This document shows, in pieces, positions 52,565-61,803 of a DNA stretch of 64,000 nt. The notes beneath the pieces are model-generated. The model was not told where the DNA came from, did no database searches, and saw only the letters and a list, made by a program, of their open reading frames with translations. The position numbers and the translations under genes were made by a program. Position 1 is the stretch's first letter; every line of letters begins with the position of its first letter. Source of the stretch: Oscillospiraceae bacterium (GTDB lineage Bacteria; Bacillota; Clostridia; Oscillospirales; Oscillospiraceae); contig JAFYVL010000045.1 of NCBI GenBank assembly GCA_017549125.1, forward strand, positions 1-64,000, read 5' to 3'.

Positions 52565-54427
52565 ATGCCTGTGTGTATCTTGGAATCCATCCATGGTCAC
52601 GAGGATCTGGTTAAATTAGATGAAAAGCAACGCAAGCAGCTATGTGCAGAGATTCGAGAGTTTTTAATTTCTCGGGTCAGCCAAACCGGCGGACATGTTG
52701 CTTCTAACCTGGGCGTTGTTGAATTGACAGTTGCCTTAGAAACTGTGTTTAATACGAAAAATGACCGCTTGGTATTTGACGTCGGACATCAGTCTTATAT
52801 TCATAAGCTTCTGACCGACCGCCAGGCGGACTTTTATAAATTACGTCAGTATGGTGGCATGGCAGGCTTCCCAAAACCCTCTGAAAGCCAGACCGATGCC
52901 TTTGTTGCCGGTCATGCATCCAGCTCTGTCTCCATTGCATTGGGTATGGCACGTGCCAGAACCCTTATGGGCGAAAAGTATCATGTGGTTTCCTTGCTGG
53001 GCGATGGTGCGGCTACTGGTGGTATGGCCTACGAAGGACTCAACGATGCCGCGGTGAGCGGTGAACCTTTGATTGTCATATTGAATGATAATGCAATGTC
53101 TATTGACCACAATGTGGGCGGTATGGCATCCCATTTAAGAAAACTGCGCACCAAGGAACGCTATCTGGGTATGAAGGAAAATTACCGCAAGGTAATGAAT
53201 GCCATTCCCGGTGGCAAATTCGTGTTCCGTTTTACCCGTGCCATTAAGGATCGTCTGCGGCGCATGCTGATTCCTATGACCATTTTTGAGAGCATGGGCT
53301 TTACGTATCTTGGACCTGTGGATGGCCATGATACAGAGCATTTAATTATGCTGCTGCGTACTGCAAAGGAATTGAAACGTCCTGTGGTGCTTCATGTGCT
53401 GACCCAAAAGGGCAGAGGCTATGAGCCTGCCCAGAAGCATCCCAAGTTGTTCCATGGTATTGGAAAATTTGATCCTGAGACCGGCATTCCTTGTGCAAAA
53501 AGTCGGCATACATTCTCAGATACTTTGGGCGAGACATTGTGCCGAATTGCGGAAACAGAAAAGCGTCTGTGTGCAATTACTGCGGCCATGCCTGGTGGTA
53601 CTGGCTTGTTGGACTTTAAAGAAAAGTATGCCCAAAGATTCTTTGATGTGGGCATTGCGGAGGAGCATGCGGTTTCTATGGCCGGTGGCTTAGCAAAACA
53701 GGGCATGATCCCGGTGGTGGCGCTGTATTCTACATTCCTGCAAAGAGCCTATGATATGATTCTTCAGGATATTTGTATGCTTGGTCTACATGTGGTATTT
53801 GCGGTGGATCGGGCAGGCCTGGTAGGTGAAGATGGCGAGACCCATCATGGTGTGTTTGATGTTGGCTTCCTGCGTCATGCGCCCAATATGCTGATTCTGT
53901 CTCCTGCAAGCCAGAATGAGTTTGGTCAGATGATGCAATGGGCCATTACGCAATATAACGGCCCGGTGGCGATTCGTTACCCGCGAGGTGCTGATCGGTC
54001 TTATACGGAGTCTGCATGGAAAAACGATCCCGAGGATTCCCTGGCTGTCCATACAGAGGGTAAGGATGCAGCAATCATTACCTATGGTACGATGTTGCAA
54101 AATGCCATGGACGCTGCTGCATTGTTGCAGACAGAAGGTAAGAATATTACCGTGATCCGGCTCATGAACCTGTCCAAACAGCCTGTGGATGCTTTGAAAG
54201 AAAAGCTAAGTGGCATTTCTCGTGTGTTTATTGCCGAGGAGATGGCCGCCAATTGCGGTGTTTCTCATGCTTTGGCATATTCTTTGCAGGATAAAAATAT
54301 TTACGGATTGAACCTGGGCGACCAATATGTGCCTCACGGTTCTGTGGATCAACTGTATGCCCATTGCGGTTTGGATAGCCGTGCCATTGCGGATCGAATC
54401 TTGGAGGTGCTTGATCATGAAAATTAA
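52565..54427 (+). CDS. dxs: 1-deoxy-D-xylulose-5-phosphate synthase
   Basis: A 620-residue thiamine diphosphate enzyme joining pyruvate and glyceraldehyde-3-phosphate at the start of the MEP isoprenoid pathway. GGHVASNLGVVELTVAL (about residue 40) contains the catalytic histidine, GDGAATGGMAYEGLNDAA (about 142) with NDNAMSIDHNVGG binds thiamine diphosphate and magnesium, and the transketolase pyrimidine domain has FDVGIAEEHAVSMAGGLAKQGM (about 360). The ATG at 52565 is preferred over the GTG at 52562 on family alignment; the ribosome binding site (TTAGGT) is weak, which suggests coupling to oapA. It overlaps tlyA by 11 bases. Confidence 0.94.
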   Translation: MPVCILESIHGHEDLVKLDEKQRKQLCAEIREFLISRVSQTGGHVASNLGVVELTVALETVFNTKNDRLVFDVGHQSYIHKLLTDRQADFYKLRQYGGMAGFPKPSESQTDAFVAGHASSSVSIALGMARARTLMGEKYHVVSLLGDGAATGGMAYEGLNDAAVSGEPLIVILNDNAMSIDHNVGGMASHLRKLRTKERYLGMKENYRKVMNAIPGGKFVFRFTRAIKDRLRRMLIPMTIFESMGFTYLGPVDGHDTEHLIMLLRTAKELKRPVVLHVLTQKGRGYEPAQKHPKLFHGIGKFDPETGIPCAKSRHTFSDTLGETLCRIAETEKRLCAITAAMPGGTGLLDFKEKYAQRFFDVGIAEEHAVSMAGGLAKQGMIPVVALYSTFLQRAYDMILQDICMLGLHVVFAVDRAGLVGEDGETHHGVFDVGFLRHAPNMLILSPASQNEFGQMMQWAITQYNGPVAIRYPRGADRSYTESAWKNDPEDSLAVHTEGKDAAIITYGTMLQNAMDAAALLQTEGKNITVIRLMNLSKQPVDALKEKLSGISRVFIAEEMAANCGVSHALAYSLQDKNIYGLNLGDQYVPHGSVDQLYAHCGLDSRAIADRILEVLDHEN

Positions 54428-55232
54428 AAAGAGATTGGATGTTCTTCTGGTCGAGCAAGGGCATGCAGATAATCGTACCAAGGCACAGGCTATTATTATG
54501 AGCGGACTTGTGTATGTCAATGGACAAAAGGCGGATAAACCCGGTGTTTCTTATGAAGAAACAGTGGAGATCGAGGTGCGTGGCGCTAGCTGTCCTTACG
54601 TGAGCCGTGGTGGCTTGAAGCTGGAAAAGGCACTGCGTGATTTTGGCGTAGATCCTACAGGCTATGTATGTAGCGATTCCGGCGCATCCACAGGCGGCTT
54701 CACAGATTGCTTGCTACAGCAAGGCGCCCGCAAGGTATTTGCTATTGACGTGGGATACGGTCAGCTGGATTATAAGATCCGAAACGACCCTCGTGTGGTG
54801 GTCATGGAGCGTACCAATGTGCGCTATGTGACCCCTGAGCAGTTGGGTGAGCCTTTGGATCTTTCTGTGATTGATGTAAGCTTTATTTCCTTGCGGATCG
54901 TGTTGCCGGTGGTAAAAACATTTCTAAAATCCACCGGTCAGGTTCTGTGCTTGATCAAGCCCCAGTTTGAGGCCGGCAAGGAAAAGGTTGGCAAAAAGGG
55001 TGTTGTGCGTGATCCTGCGGTGCATCAGGAGGTTTTGGATAATTTCGTGGAGTTGACCCGTGAAATTGGATTTACGATTCTGGGATTGACCTTCTCTCCC
55101 GTAAAAGGACCGGAAGGTAATATTGAATTTTTGGCACATCTGACCTTGGATAGCGATAAAGTCGGCATTGAGCCGGATACATCATCAGTGGTTGCCGGTG
55201 CACATGAAACATTAAAGGGGGGTCAAGGATGA
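54417..55232 (+). CDS. tlyA: TlyA family rRNA 2'-O-methyltransferase/hemolysin-like protein
   Basis: A 271-residue protein: N-terminal S4 RNA-binding domain (RLDVLLVEQGHADNRTKAQAIIMSGLVYVNG), then an FtsJ-type methyltransferase with SAM motif SDSGASTGGFTDCLLQQGA (about residue 81), the catalytic LSVIDVSFISLR (about 145) and LIKPQFEAGKEKVGKKGVV (about 177). TlyA methylates ribosomal RNA riboses in mycobacteria; Firmicute homologues (YqxC) sit in this same operon between dxs and nadK. GGAGG lies inside dxs. Confidence 0.92.
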   Translation: MKIKKRLDVLLVEQGHADNRTKAQAIIMSGLVYVNGQKADKPGVSYEETVEIEVRGASCPYVSRGGLKLEKALRDFGVDPTGYVCSDSGASTGGFTDCLLQQGARKVFAIDVGYGQLDYKIRNDPRVVVMERTNVRYVTPEQLGEPLDLSVIDVSFISLRIVLPVVKTFLKSTGQVLCLIKPQFEAGKEKVGKKGVVRDPAVHQEVLDNFVELTREIGFTILGLTFSPVKGPEGNIEFLAHLTLDSDKVGIEPDTSSVVAGAHETLKGGQG

Positions 55233-56092
55233 AAAAAATCATACTGACACCAAATCCTTATCGGGATAAGAATTTTAATACTGTGCGCCAGGCTATGAAG
55301 ATCCTCCAGGACTCCGGTCTGGAGGTGCGCCTGTGCCTGCCTTTTGAGGTAGACAGATCCTTTGATCTGCCTAAGGATCTTCGGTTTGCCAGATTGGATC
55401 GTGAGATCGCTACTGCAGATATGGTCATCTGCCTTGGTGGTGACGGTACTATTCTGCACATGGCAAAGGCGGCCACTCGCCATGGCATTCCTATTTTAGG
55501 TATTAACATTGGCACAATGGGCTTTATGGCAGAACTGGAAGCAGGGGAGTTAGATGCTCTTTCCCGGATTGCCGCAGGGGATTATACCATTGACAATCGT
55601 ATGATGCTGGATGTGACCGTTCATCGTGACAGAGATATTATTTTCCACGACATATGTCTCAATGACGTGGTGGTTACCAAGGGTGCAGTTGCCCGTATTG
55701 TGCATCTGACGGTCAAGTGCGACCAGGTGCAAGCTATGGAATGTGGTGGCGATGGTGTGATTATTGCAACGCCTACCGGATCTACAGCTTACAGCCTGTC
55801 TGCCGGTGGCCCCATTGTTGAGCCGGATGCCGCCAGCATGGTGATTACACCTATTTGCTCCCACGATGTTGCAAGCCGTTGTATTGTTGCTTCTGATAAA
55901 CGAGTGATTACTGTTGCACTCTCGGCGCACGCCCGTCGTAATGCATTCCTGTCTGCTGATGGTGGTAAATCCGTCCGCATGAATACTGGAGATGTTGCGA
56001 CTATTAAAAGATCGCAGCTGGTTACCCAGTTGGTTCGTTTGAAAGACCGCAGTTTTTATGATGTGGTGAATTTGAAATTCAAGATTGGGTGA
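55229..56092 (+). CDS. nadK: NAD kinase
   Basis: A 287-residue enzyme making NADP. The GGDGT motif is in VICLGGDGTILHMAK (about residue 68), with the NE/D substrate motif in DICLNDVVVTKGA (about 144) and GDGVIIATPTGSTAYSLSAGGPI (about 173). It overlaps tlyA by an ATGA and is followed by argR after ten bases. Confidence 0.95.
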   Translation: MKKIILTPNPYRDKNFNTVRQAMKILQDSGLEVRLCLPFEVDRSFDLPKDLRFARLDREIATADMVICLGGDGTILHMAKAATRHGIPILGINIGTMGFMAELEAGELDALSRIAAGDYTIDNRMMLDVTVHRDRDIIFHDICLNDVVVTKGAVARIVHLTVKCDQVQAMECGGDGVIIATPTGSTAYSLSAGGPIVEPDAASMVITPICSHDVASRCIVASDKRVITVALSAHARRNAFLSADGGKSVRMNTGDVATIKRSQLVTQLVRLKDRSFYDVVNLKFKIG

Positions 56093-56102
56093 GGTATAGG
56101 CT

Positions 56103-56555
56103 ATGAAGAGTCAAAGACAAGCGAAAATCATAGAAATTATCTCCACCCGAAATGTGGAGACCCAGGAGCAGCTTCTGGCAGCATTGCAGCAGGAGGGTTT
56201 CCGTGGGACACAGGCTACCATTTCCCGTGATATTAAAGAACTTCGCATTGTGAAGGAACTGACCAATATGGGTACGTATCGTTACGCCACTTCGGTGGCA
56301 GAAATGGACAGTTCTATTTCCGGTAGATTGAATACCATCTTCCGTGAGTGCGTAGTTAGTTTTGACTATGCGCAGAACATTATTGTGGTTCGCACATTGC
56401 CTGGTTTGGCATCTGCAGCCGGATCTGCCATTGACGGTATGAATCTGCATTCCGTTGTGGGTAGCCTTGCCGGTGATGATACGGTTATTGTCGTCATGCG
56501 GGATACCAATGCAGCTGCTGCGTTGTGTGGCGAAATTAAAAGCTTATTGAATTAA
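56103..56555 (+). CDS. argR: Arginine repressor
   Basis: A 150-residue ArgR/AhrC. The N-terminal winged helix (KIIEIISTRNVETQEQLLAALQQEGFRGTQATISRDIKEL) recognises ARG boxes, and the C-terminal domain (NIIVVRTLPGLASAAGSAIDGMNLHSVVGSLAGDDTVIVVM, including the GDDT signature) binds arginine and forms hexamers. It lies between nadK and recN, its usual place in Firmicutes. No ARG box was identified in this window. Confidence 0.95.
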   Translation: MKSQRQAKIIEIISTRNVETQEQLLAALQQEGFRGTQATISRDIKELRIVKELTNMGTYRYATSVAEMDSSISGRLNTIFRECVVSFDYAQNIIVVRTLPGLASAAGSAIDGMNLHSVVGSLAGDDTVIVVMRDTNAAAALCGEIKSLLN

Positions 56556-56574
56556 CAGAAAGGAGGCCTGCAGA

Positions 56575-58224
56575 ATGCTGAGTTTGTTGCATATTGAGAA
56601 TATTGCGGTAATTGAATGTGCAGACATTTCCTTTGATGCAGGCTTCAACATTCTAACCGGTGAAACCGGTGCCGGTAAGTCCATCGTGATTGATGCCATT
56701 TCTGCGATCCTGGGCGAGCGAGCCTACAGGGATATGATTCGTACCGGAACCAATATGGCATCTGTACGTGCTGTATTTACAGATGTTCCGGAATTAGATT
56801 GGTTCGCAGAAAATGGTGTTCCTTATGATCCGGAGACCATCATCCAAAGAGATGTGTATCTGGATGGTAAAAATGTTTGCCGAGTCAATGGTACGCTGGT
56901 TACGGTTTCCATTTTGCGTAAACTGGGCATTCAACTGATCAACATTCACGGTCAGCATGATTCGGCTTCCTTGTTTGATGAGAATAATCACATGGAATTT
57001 CTGGATGCTTTTTCAGCAAACGAACAGCAGAAAGCAGCATATTTTGAGAAGTATAACGCTGTTTCTGCGTTGCGTCGTGAGATCGAACGGATGACCATGG
57101 ATGAAAGCGAGAAACTCCGCCGTATGGAGACCTTGCGCTTTCAGATTCAAGAGATCGAGAAGGCTGAATTGCAGCCCGGCGAAGATGAAGAACTGGAAGA
57201 CCGTAGAAAGATCCTGCAGAATGCCGAGAAATTATCAGACGGCATTAACACCGCTGTGGAATGTCTGTACGGCAGCGATGATACCGATGGCGCAGCGTCT
57301 TTACTTGCTGATGCGGAACGGGAATTGGCACGGCTGATTCGTTATACGGATACGTTTAGTGCGCTACATGACAAAGTTGCAGATCTTATGTACCAGGTTC
57401 AGGATGTGGCAGAGGAAGTGCGTGATGCCAGGGATGATCTGAGTTATTCCGCAGATGAACTGGAACAGATCGAAGCACGCTTGGATGTGATCCATCGACT
57501 TCGCAGAAAATATGGCGCTTCTTGCGATGATATCCTGGATTATTTGGAAAATGCCAAAAAAGAATTGGACGAGATCGAATTTGCCGACGATCATTTGGCA
57601 CGGTTGAAGTTAAAATGTGAGACTGCTGAAAAGCATGCCTGGGATGCCGCCATTGCGCTTAGGGATACCCGTAAGGCTGGTGCTAAGATTTTGTCCGAGA
57701 AAATCTTGTCTGAATTGGCGCAGTTGGATATGCCCAGGGTGCAGTTCTCCTGCGAGTTTACGGAACTGGAACTGGGCGCAAATGGCGCTGATGCAGTTGC
57801 CTTTTATATGTCTGCCAATGCTGGTGAAGCCTTAAAGCCATTGAGTAAAGTTGCTTCCGGCGGTGAATTGGCCAGAATAATGCTGGCTATGAAAAATGTT
57901 TTGGCGGAACAGGATCACGTGTCCACGCTGATCTTTGACGAGGTGGATACCGGTGTCTCGGGTAGAGCCGCCCAAAAGGTAGCAGAAAAACTGCGGAGTG
58001 TGGCTAGAAATAAGCAGGTGTTGTGCGTGACGCATTTGCCCCAATTGGCCGCTTTGGCCAGCACCCATTTGCTAATTGCCAAAGAAGAACGGCAGGGCCG
58101 TACATATACTACGGTCACACCGCTGGATCTGGAAGGCAGAAAGCGAGAGCTTGCCCGAATTATTGGCGGCGCTCAGATTACAGAAAATACATTAAAGAGC
58201 GCAGAGGAAATGCTGACCTCTTGA
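56575..58224 (+). CDS. recN: DNA repair protein RecN
   Basis: A 549-residue SMC-like ATPase for double-strand break repair. Walker A is ILTGETGAGKSIVIDAI (about residue 28), a coiled-coil region with central hinge covers about residues 150-360, the ABC signature is LSKVASGGELARIMLAMK (about 422) and Walker B is STLIFDEVDTGVSGRAAQ (about 450). AAGGAGG precedes the ATG. Last gene of the dxs-recN group; its stop codon lies inside the -35 box of the tyrS promoter. Confidence 0.95.
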   Translation: MLSLLHIENIAVIECADISFDAGFNILTGETGAGKSIVIDAISAILGERAYRDMIRTGTNMASVRAVFTDVPELDWFAENGVPYDPETIIQRDVYLDGKNVCRVNGTLVTVSILRKLGIQLINIHGQHDSASLFDENNHMEFLDAFSANEQQKAAYFEKYNAVSALRREIERMTMDESEKLRRMETLRFQIQEIEKAELQPGEDEELEDRRKILQNAEKLSDGINTAVECLYGSDDTDGAASLLADAERELARLIRYTDTFSALHDKVADLMYQVQDVAEEVRDARDDLSYSADELEQIEARLDVIHRLRRKYGASCDDILDYLENAKKELDEIEFADDHLARLKLKCETAEKHAWDAAIALRDTRKAGAKILSEKILSELAQLDMPRVQFSCEFTELELGANGADAVAFYMSANAGEALKPLSKVASGGELARIMLAMKNVLAEQDHVSTLIFDEVDTGVSGRAAQKVAEKLRSVARNKQVLCVTHLPQLAALASTHLLIAKEERQGRTYTTVTPLDLEGRKRELARIIGGAQITENTLKSAEEMLTS

Positions 58225-58249
58225 CAAATAGTGTGGTTTTTGCTAGTAT
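58221..58249 (+). promoter_or_regulatory. Sigma-A promoter of the tyrS T-box transcript
   Basis: TTGACA (overlapping the recN stop codon), 17 bases and TAGTAT. Confidence 0.8.
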
Positions 58250-58256
58250 ATCCACA

Positions 58257-58520
58257 AATTAAACATATAACGCTTGGAAGGGAAATAGTAAACGGTTATT
58301 GCTTTTCAGAGAGTTGTCGGTTGGTGTGAGACAACAGGTAAGATCGGTTGAATACATCCCGGAGCGGCATTCTGAAATCATAGTAGGAAATGACGGGATC
58401 GCCCGTTACAGCGAAATGTGTTTGATAACACACTGAGGGTCATTCTGTGAGGAATGATCAAATCAGAGGTGGTACCGCGTAATTTACGCCCTCTGTCCTG
58501 TATGGGACAGAGGGTTTTAT
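58257..58520 (+). promoter_or_regulatory. T-box riboswitch for tyrS
   Basis: A tRNA-Tyr-sensing leader. Stem I elements CAGAGAG (about 58306) and GGTTGGTG (about 58319) precede the specifier loop GAATACATC with the tyrosine codon TAC at 58353-58355. The T-box GAGGTGGTACCGCG is at 58466-58479, and the terminator stem CCCTCTGTCC / GGACAGAGGG (58489-58514) is followed by TTTTATTTTT. Uncharged tRNA-Tyr should favour antitermination. Confidence 0.95.
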
Positions 58521-58538
58521 TTTTGGGAGGATATGAAA

Positions 58539-59762
58539 ATGAAGCTTTATGACGAACTGGTTGCCCGTGGCTTGATTGCCCAGGTTACCAATGAAGAAGA
58601 AATCAGAGAGATGATCGATAACGGCAAGGCCACATTCTATATTGGCTTTGACCCTACAGCAGATTCCTTGCATGTAGGCCATTTCATGGCTCTGTGCTTG
58701 ATGAAGCGTCTGCAGATGGCTGGTAACAAACCCATTGCGCTGATTGGTGGCGGCACCGCTATGATTGGTGACCCCTCCGGTCGTACCGACATGCGTTCCA
58801 TGATGACTACAGAAACCATCGCACATAACTGCGAGTGCTTTAAGAAGCAGATGGAGCGTTTCATTGAGTTCGGTGAGGACAAGGCAAAGATGGTCAACAA
58901 TGCCGATTGGCTGCTGGGTCTGAATTACGTGGATGTTCTGCGTGAGGTTGGTGCATGCTTCTCTGTTAACAATATGCTTCGGGCTGAGTGCTACAAGCAG
59001 CGTATGGAGAAGGGTCTGAGCTTCCTGGAGTTTAACTACATGATCATGCAGTCCTATGACTTCTATCATTTGTATCAGCACTATGGCTGTAATATGCAGT
59101 TTGGTGGCAATGACCAGTGGAGCAATATGCTGGGTGGTACGGAACTGATCCGTAAGAAGCTGAGCAAGGATGCTCATGCTATGACCATTACCTTGCTGCT
59201 GAATTCTGAAGGTAAGAAGATGGGCAAGACCGCATCCGGCGCAGTATGGCTGGATCCTAACAAGACTTCTCCCTTCGACTTCTATCAGTATTGGCGCAAT
59301 GTGGAGGATGCAGACGTTCTCAAGTGCATCCGTATGCTGACCTTCCTGCCTCTGGAGCAGATCAATGAAATGGATAGCTGGGAAGGCTCTCAGCTGAATA
59401 CTGCAAAAGAGATTCTGGCTTATGAACTGACCAAGCTGGTTCACGGTGAGGAAGAGGCAACAAAGGCACAGACTGCTGCAAAGGCTTTGTTTGTGGGCGG
59501 CGGCGATGATGCCAATATGCCTACCACAGAAATTGCAGCAGATATGCTCAATGAGGGCAAGATCGGTATTCTGAATCTGATGGTTGCCTGTAAGTTGGCA
59601 GGTTCCAATGGCGAGGCTCGTCGATTGGTGCAGCAGGGTGGTGTCTTCGTAAATGATGAGAAGGTGCCGGATCATACCTATGCTGTGACCGATGCCATGC
59701 TGAAGGATGGCGTTAAGATCCGTAAGGGTAAAAAGGTGTTCCATAAGGCTATTCTGGCCTAA
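58539..59762 (+). CDS. tyrS: Tyrosine-tRNA ligase
   Basis: A 407-residue class I synthetase. The HIGH-type motif is [12 protein letters not shown] (about residue 45), tyrosine-binding residues lie in [10 protein letters not shown] and [30 protein letters not shown], the KMSKS-type loop is [13 protein letters not shown] (about 226), and the C-terminal S4 domain ([18 protein letters not shown]) binds tRNA. GGGAGG at 58525 is eight bases before the ATG at 58539; the ATG at 58533 is too close to that site. Controlled by the T-box upstream. Confidence 0.96.
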   Translation: MKLYDELVARGLIAQVTNEEEIREMIDNGKATFYIGFDPTADSLHVGHFMALCLMKRLQMAGNKPIALIGGGTAMIGDPSGRTDMRSMMTTETIAHNCECFKKQMERFIEFGEDKAKMVNNADWLLGLNYVDVLREVGACFSVNNMLRAECYKQRMEKGLSFLEFNYMIMQSYDFYHLYQHYGCNMQFGGNDQWSNMLGGTELIRKKLSKDAHAMTITLLLNSEGKKMGKTASGAVWLDPNKTSPFDFYQYWRNVEDADVLKCIRMLTFLPLEQINEMDSWEGSQLNTAKEILAYELTKLVHGEEEATKAQTAAKALFVGGGDDANMPTTEIAADMLNEGKIGILNLMVACKLAGSNGEARRLVQQGGVFVNDEKVPDHTYAVTDAMLKDGVKIRKGKKVFHKAILA

Positions 59763-59767
59763 GTATC

Positions 59768-59797
59768 ATAGGAGCCGTTCATCGGCTCCTATTTTCA
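59768..59797. terminator. Terminator between tyrS and dapA
   Basis: A 10-bp stem ATAGGAGCCG / CGGCTCCTAT is followed by TTTTC on the plus strand. Confidence 0.75.
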
Positions 59798-60664
59798 TGC
59801 AAGCATGTGGGTGAGTTTTATCAGGTTCTCTTTGGATAAAGCGGTTAGTGGCAGCCTGCATTCGCCGCAATCATAGCCTATGAGCTTCATGGCGGCTTTT
59901 ACAGGGATAGGATTGACCTGGGAGAACAACAACTCGTTGAGAGGCAAAAGAGCCTTCTGTAGGTCTGCAGCGGTGTCAAAATCACCATCCAGCGCAGCAT
60001 CGCACATGGCAACCAGAGTTTCCGGCATGATGTTTCCGGTAACAGAAATCACGCCTTTCCCGCCCAAAGACATGACCGGAACGGTCATATCATCGTTTCC
60101 GGTCCATACATAGAAGGAAGATCCGCATTCTGACAGAATGCGTGTGATTTTGGTGATGTCGGTAGATGCTTCTTTTACACCAACGATGTTGGGTACATTG
60201 GCCAATCGTTTATACACAGATACAGGAATATCCAATCCGGTTCTGGAGGGGACGTTATATAGGATGATGGGGATGCTTACCGCATGGGCAATGGATAAGT
60301 AATGGGCATATAATCCTTCTGCAGTGGCTTTGTTGTAGTAGGGTGATACCACCAGCAACCCATCTGCGCCTGCTTCTTCTGCGGCTTTACTCAGGGCAAC
60401 TGCGTGTTCGGTGCAGTTAGATCCTGTACCGGCAATCATTTTTATGTCCGTTCCGCTGTATTGCTTCCCGTGTCGAAATAGTTCGATTTTTTCAAAATCT
60501 GAAAGCGTTGGCGCTTCTCCGGTAGTGCCGCCCAGAACAATGGCGCTGACACCGGCTTGCTGTTGACGACGGATCAGTTGCTCCAACATTGGAAAGTTTA
60601 TCTTAGATTCAAAAAATGGTGTTACGAGAGCGGTGCAAAGGCCTGTAAAGAGTGGTTGATTCAT
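59795..60664 (-). CDS. dapA: 4-hydroxy-tetrahydrodipicolinate synthase
   Basis: A 289-residue TIM-barrel aldolase condensing pyruvate with aspartate semialdehyde, the entry step to lysine, diaminopimelate and the spore compound dipicolinate. GTGSNCTEHAVALSKAAEEAGADGLL (about residue 79) and ILYNVPSRTGLDIP (about 132, catalytic Tyr) precede NIVGVKEAS (about 155, Schiff-base Lys). Residue G-G-T-T-G-E-A-P lies near 43. GGAGGT is eight bases before the ATG at 60664. A small hairpin abuts the ribosome binding site. Confidence 0.94.
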   Translation of the reverse strand: MNQPLFTGLCTALVTPFFESKINFPMLEQLIRRQQQAGVSAIVLGGTTGEAPTLSDFEKIELFRHGKQYSGTDIKMIAGTGSNCTEHAVALSKAAEEAGADGLLVVSPYYNKATAEGLYAHYLSIAHAVSIPIILYNVPSRTGLDIPVSVYKRLANVPNIVGVKEASTDITKITRILSECGSSFYVWTGNDDMTVPVMSLGGKGVISVTGNIMPETLVAMCDAALDGDFDTAADLQKALLPLNELLFSQVNPIPVKAAMKLIGYDCGECRLPLTALSKENLIKLTHMLA

Positions 60665-60676
60665 TGCATGACACCT

Positions 60677-60702
60677 CCATGCCAATCTATGCAGATGGCA
60701 TG
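60677..60702 (-). promoter_or_regulatory. Hairpin in the dapA 5' untranslated region
   Basis: On the minus strand ATGCCATCT and AGATTGGCAT pair around GCAT with one bulged base, directly before the GGAGGT ribosome binding site. Nothing like a lysine riboswitch fits in this space. Confidence 0.4.
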
Positions 60703-60713
60703 ATTTTTGCGTG

Positions 60714-60742
60714 TTGCAAAAAAACAAATAATCCGTTATACT
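60714..60742 (+). promoter_or_regulatory. Sigma-A promoter of queA-tgt
   Basis: TTGCAA, 17 bases and TATACT lie 28 bases before the queA start. Confidence 0.75.
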
Positions 60743-60770
60743 ATAAGAAATCTTTTTGGAGGGTATGGTT

Positions 60771-61793
60771 GTGAAAACCCATGATTTTTGGTATGATCTG
60801 CCGGAAGAGTTGATTGCCCAAACACCGCTGGAGAATCGGGATACTTCCCGTCTGTTGGTGTTGGATCGTGAGCTAGGCAGTGTGAAACATCAGCATTTCT
60901 ATGATGTGATAGATTATTTACAGCCCGGCGATTGCCTGGTGATGAATGATTCCCGTGTGCTTCCTGCCAGATTGTTGGGTCATCGTCCCACCGGTGGCGC
61001 TGTGGAGGTTCTTCTGTTGCGTGATTTGGGAAATAAGCGCTGGGAATGCTTGTGCAAACCCGGTAAAAAGATGCAGGTTGGCAATGAAGTCATCTTTGGC
61101 AACGGTGAGCTAACTGCGGTGGTTACGGACGTACAAGAAGACGGTAACCGTGTGGTAGAATTTCAATATGAAGGTATTTTCCTGGAGGTTCTGGAACGCC
61201 TGGGTAAAATGCCCTTGCCGCCCTACATTAAGGCGGAATTGGCAGACCAGGAGCGATACCAAACGGTATACTCCAAAGCGGTAGGTTCTGCAGCTGCGCC
61301 TACTGCCGGATTGCATTTTACCAATGAATTGTTGCAGCGCATTCGGGATAAGGGTGTCAAGACGGCGTTTGTGACTTTGCACGTTGGACTTGGTACATTC
61401 CGTCCGGTGAAAGCGGAGGAGATTTCTGATCACCACATGCACAGTGAATTGTGCATGATCGGTGAGGAAACAGCCCAAATTCTCAATGAAACCAAGGCGG
61501 CCGGTGGTCGTATTATCTGCGTGGGTACAACATCCTGCCGCACGCTGGAGTCTTTGGTTAATGAAGACGGAAGCTTTACCGCCGGTAGCAAATGGACAGA
61601 GATCTTTATCTATCCGGGATATGAATTTAAGGCTATGCAGGGTCTAATTACTAATTTCCATCTGCCGGAGAGTACATTGGTTATGCTGGTGTCCGCTTTT
61701 GCCGGTCGTGAAAATGTATTAGGTGCTTATGAGGAAGCAGTAAAAGAGAAATATAGATTCTTCTCATTTGGCGATGCAATGGCCATTCTGTAA
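60771..61793 (+). CDS. queA: S-adenosylmethionine:tRNA ribosyltransferase-isomerase
   Basis: A 340-residue enzyme that attaches the epoxycyclopentane ring to preQ1-modified tRNA. Typical segments are [25 protein letters not shown] at the N terminus, [15 protein letters not shown] (about residue 63), [14 protein letters not shown] (about 175), [11 protein letters not shown] (about 203) and HSELCMI. The GTG at 60771 is seven bases after GGAGGG and matches the family N terminus; the ATG at 60765 lies one base after that site. It is followed after ten bases by tgt, so both queuosine steps are on one mRNA. Confidence 0.94.
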   Translation: MKTHDFWYDLPEELIAQTPLENRDTSRLLVLDRELGSVKHQHFYDVIDYLQPGDCLVMNDSRVLPARLLGHRPTGGAVEVLLLRDLGNKRWECLCKPGKKMQVGNEVIFGNGELTAVVTDVQEDGNRVVEFQYEGIFLEVLERLGKMPLPPYIKAELADQERYQTVYSKAVGSAAAPTAGLHFTNELLQRIRDKGVKTAFVTLHVGLGTFRPVKAEEISDHHMHSELCMIGEETAQILNETKAAGGRIICVGTTSCRTLESLVNEDGSFTAGSKWTEIFIYPGYEFKAMQGLITNFHLPESTLVMLVSAFAGRENVLGAYEEAVKEKYRFFSFGDAMAIL

Positions 61794-61803
61794 GGAGTTA
61801 AGT

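Noticed and set aside
60665..60720. Lysine riboswitch before dapA
   Set aside because: Only about 50 bases are available, far too short, and no L-box core is visible.
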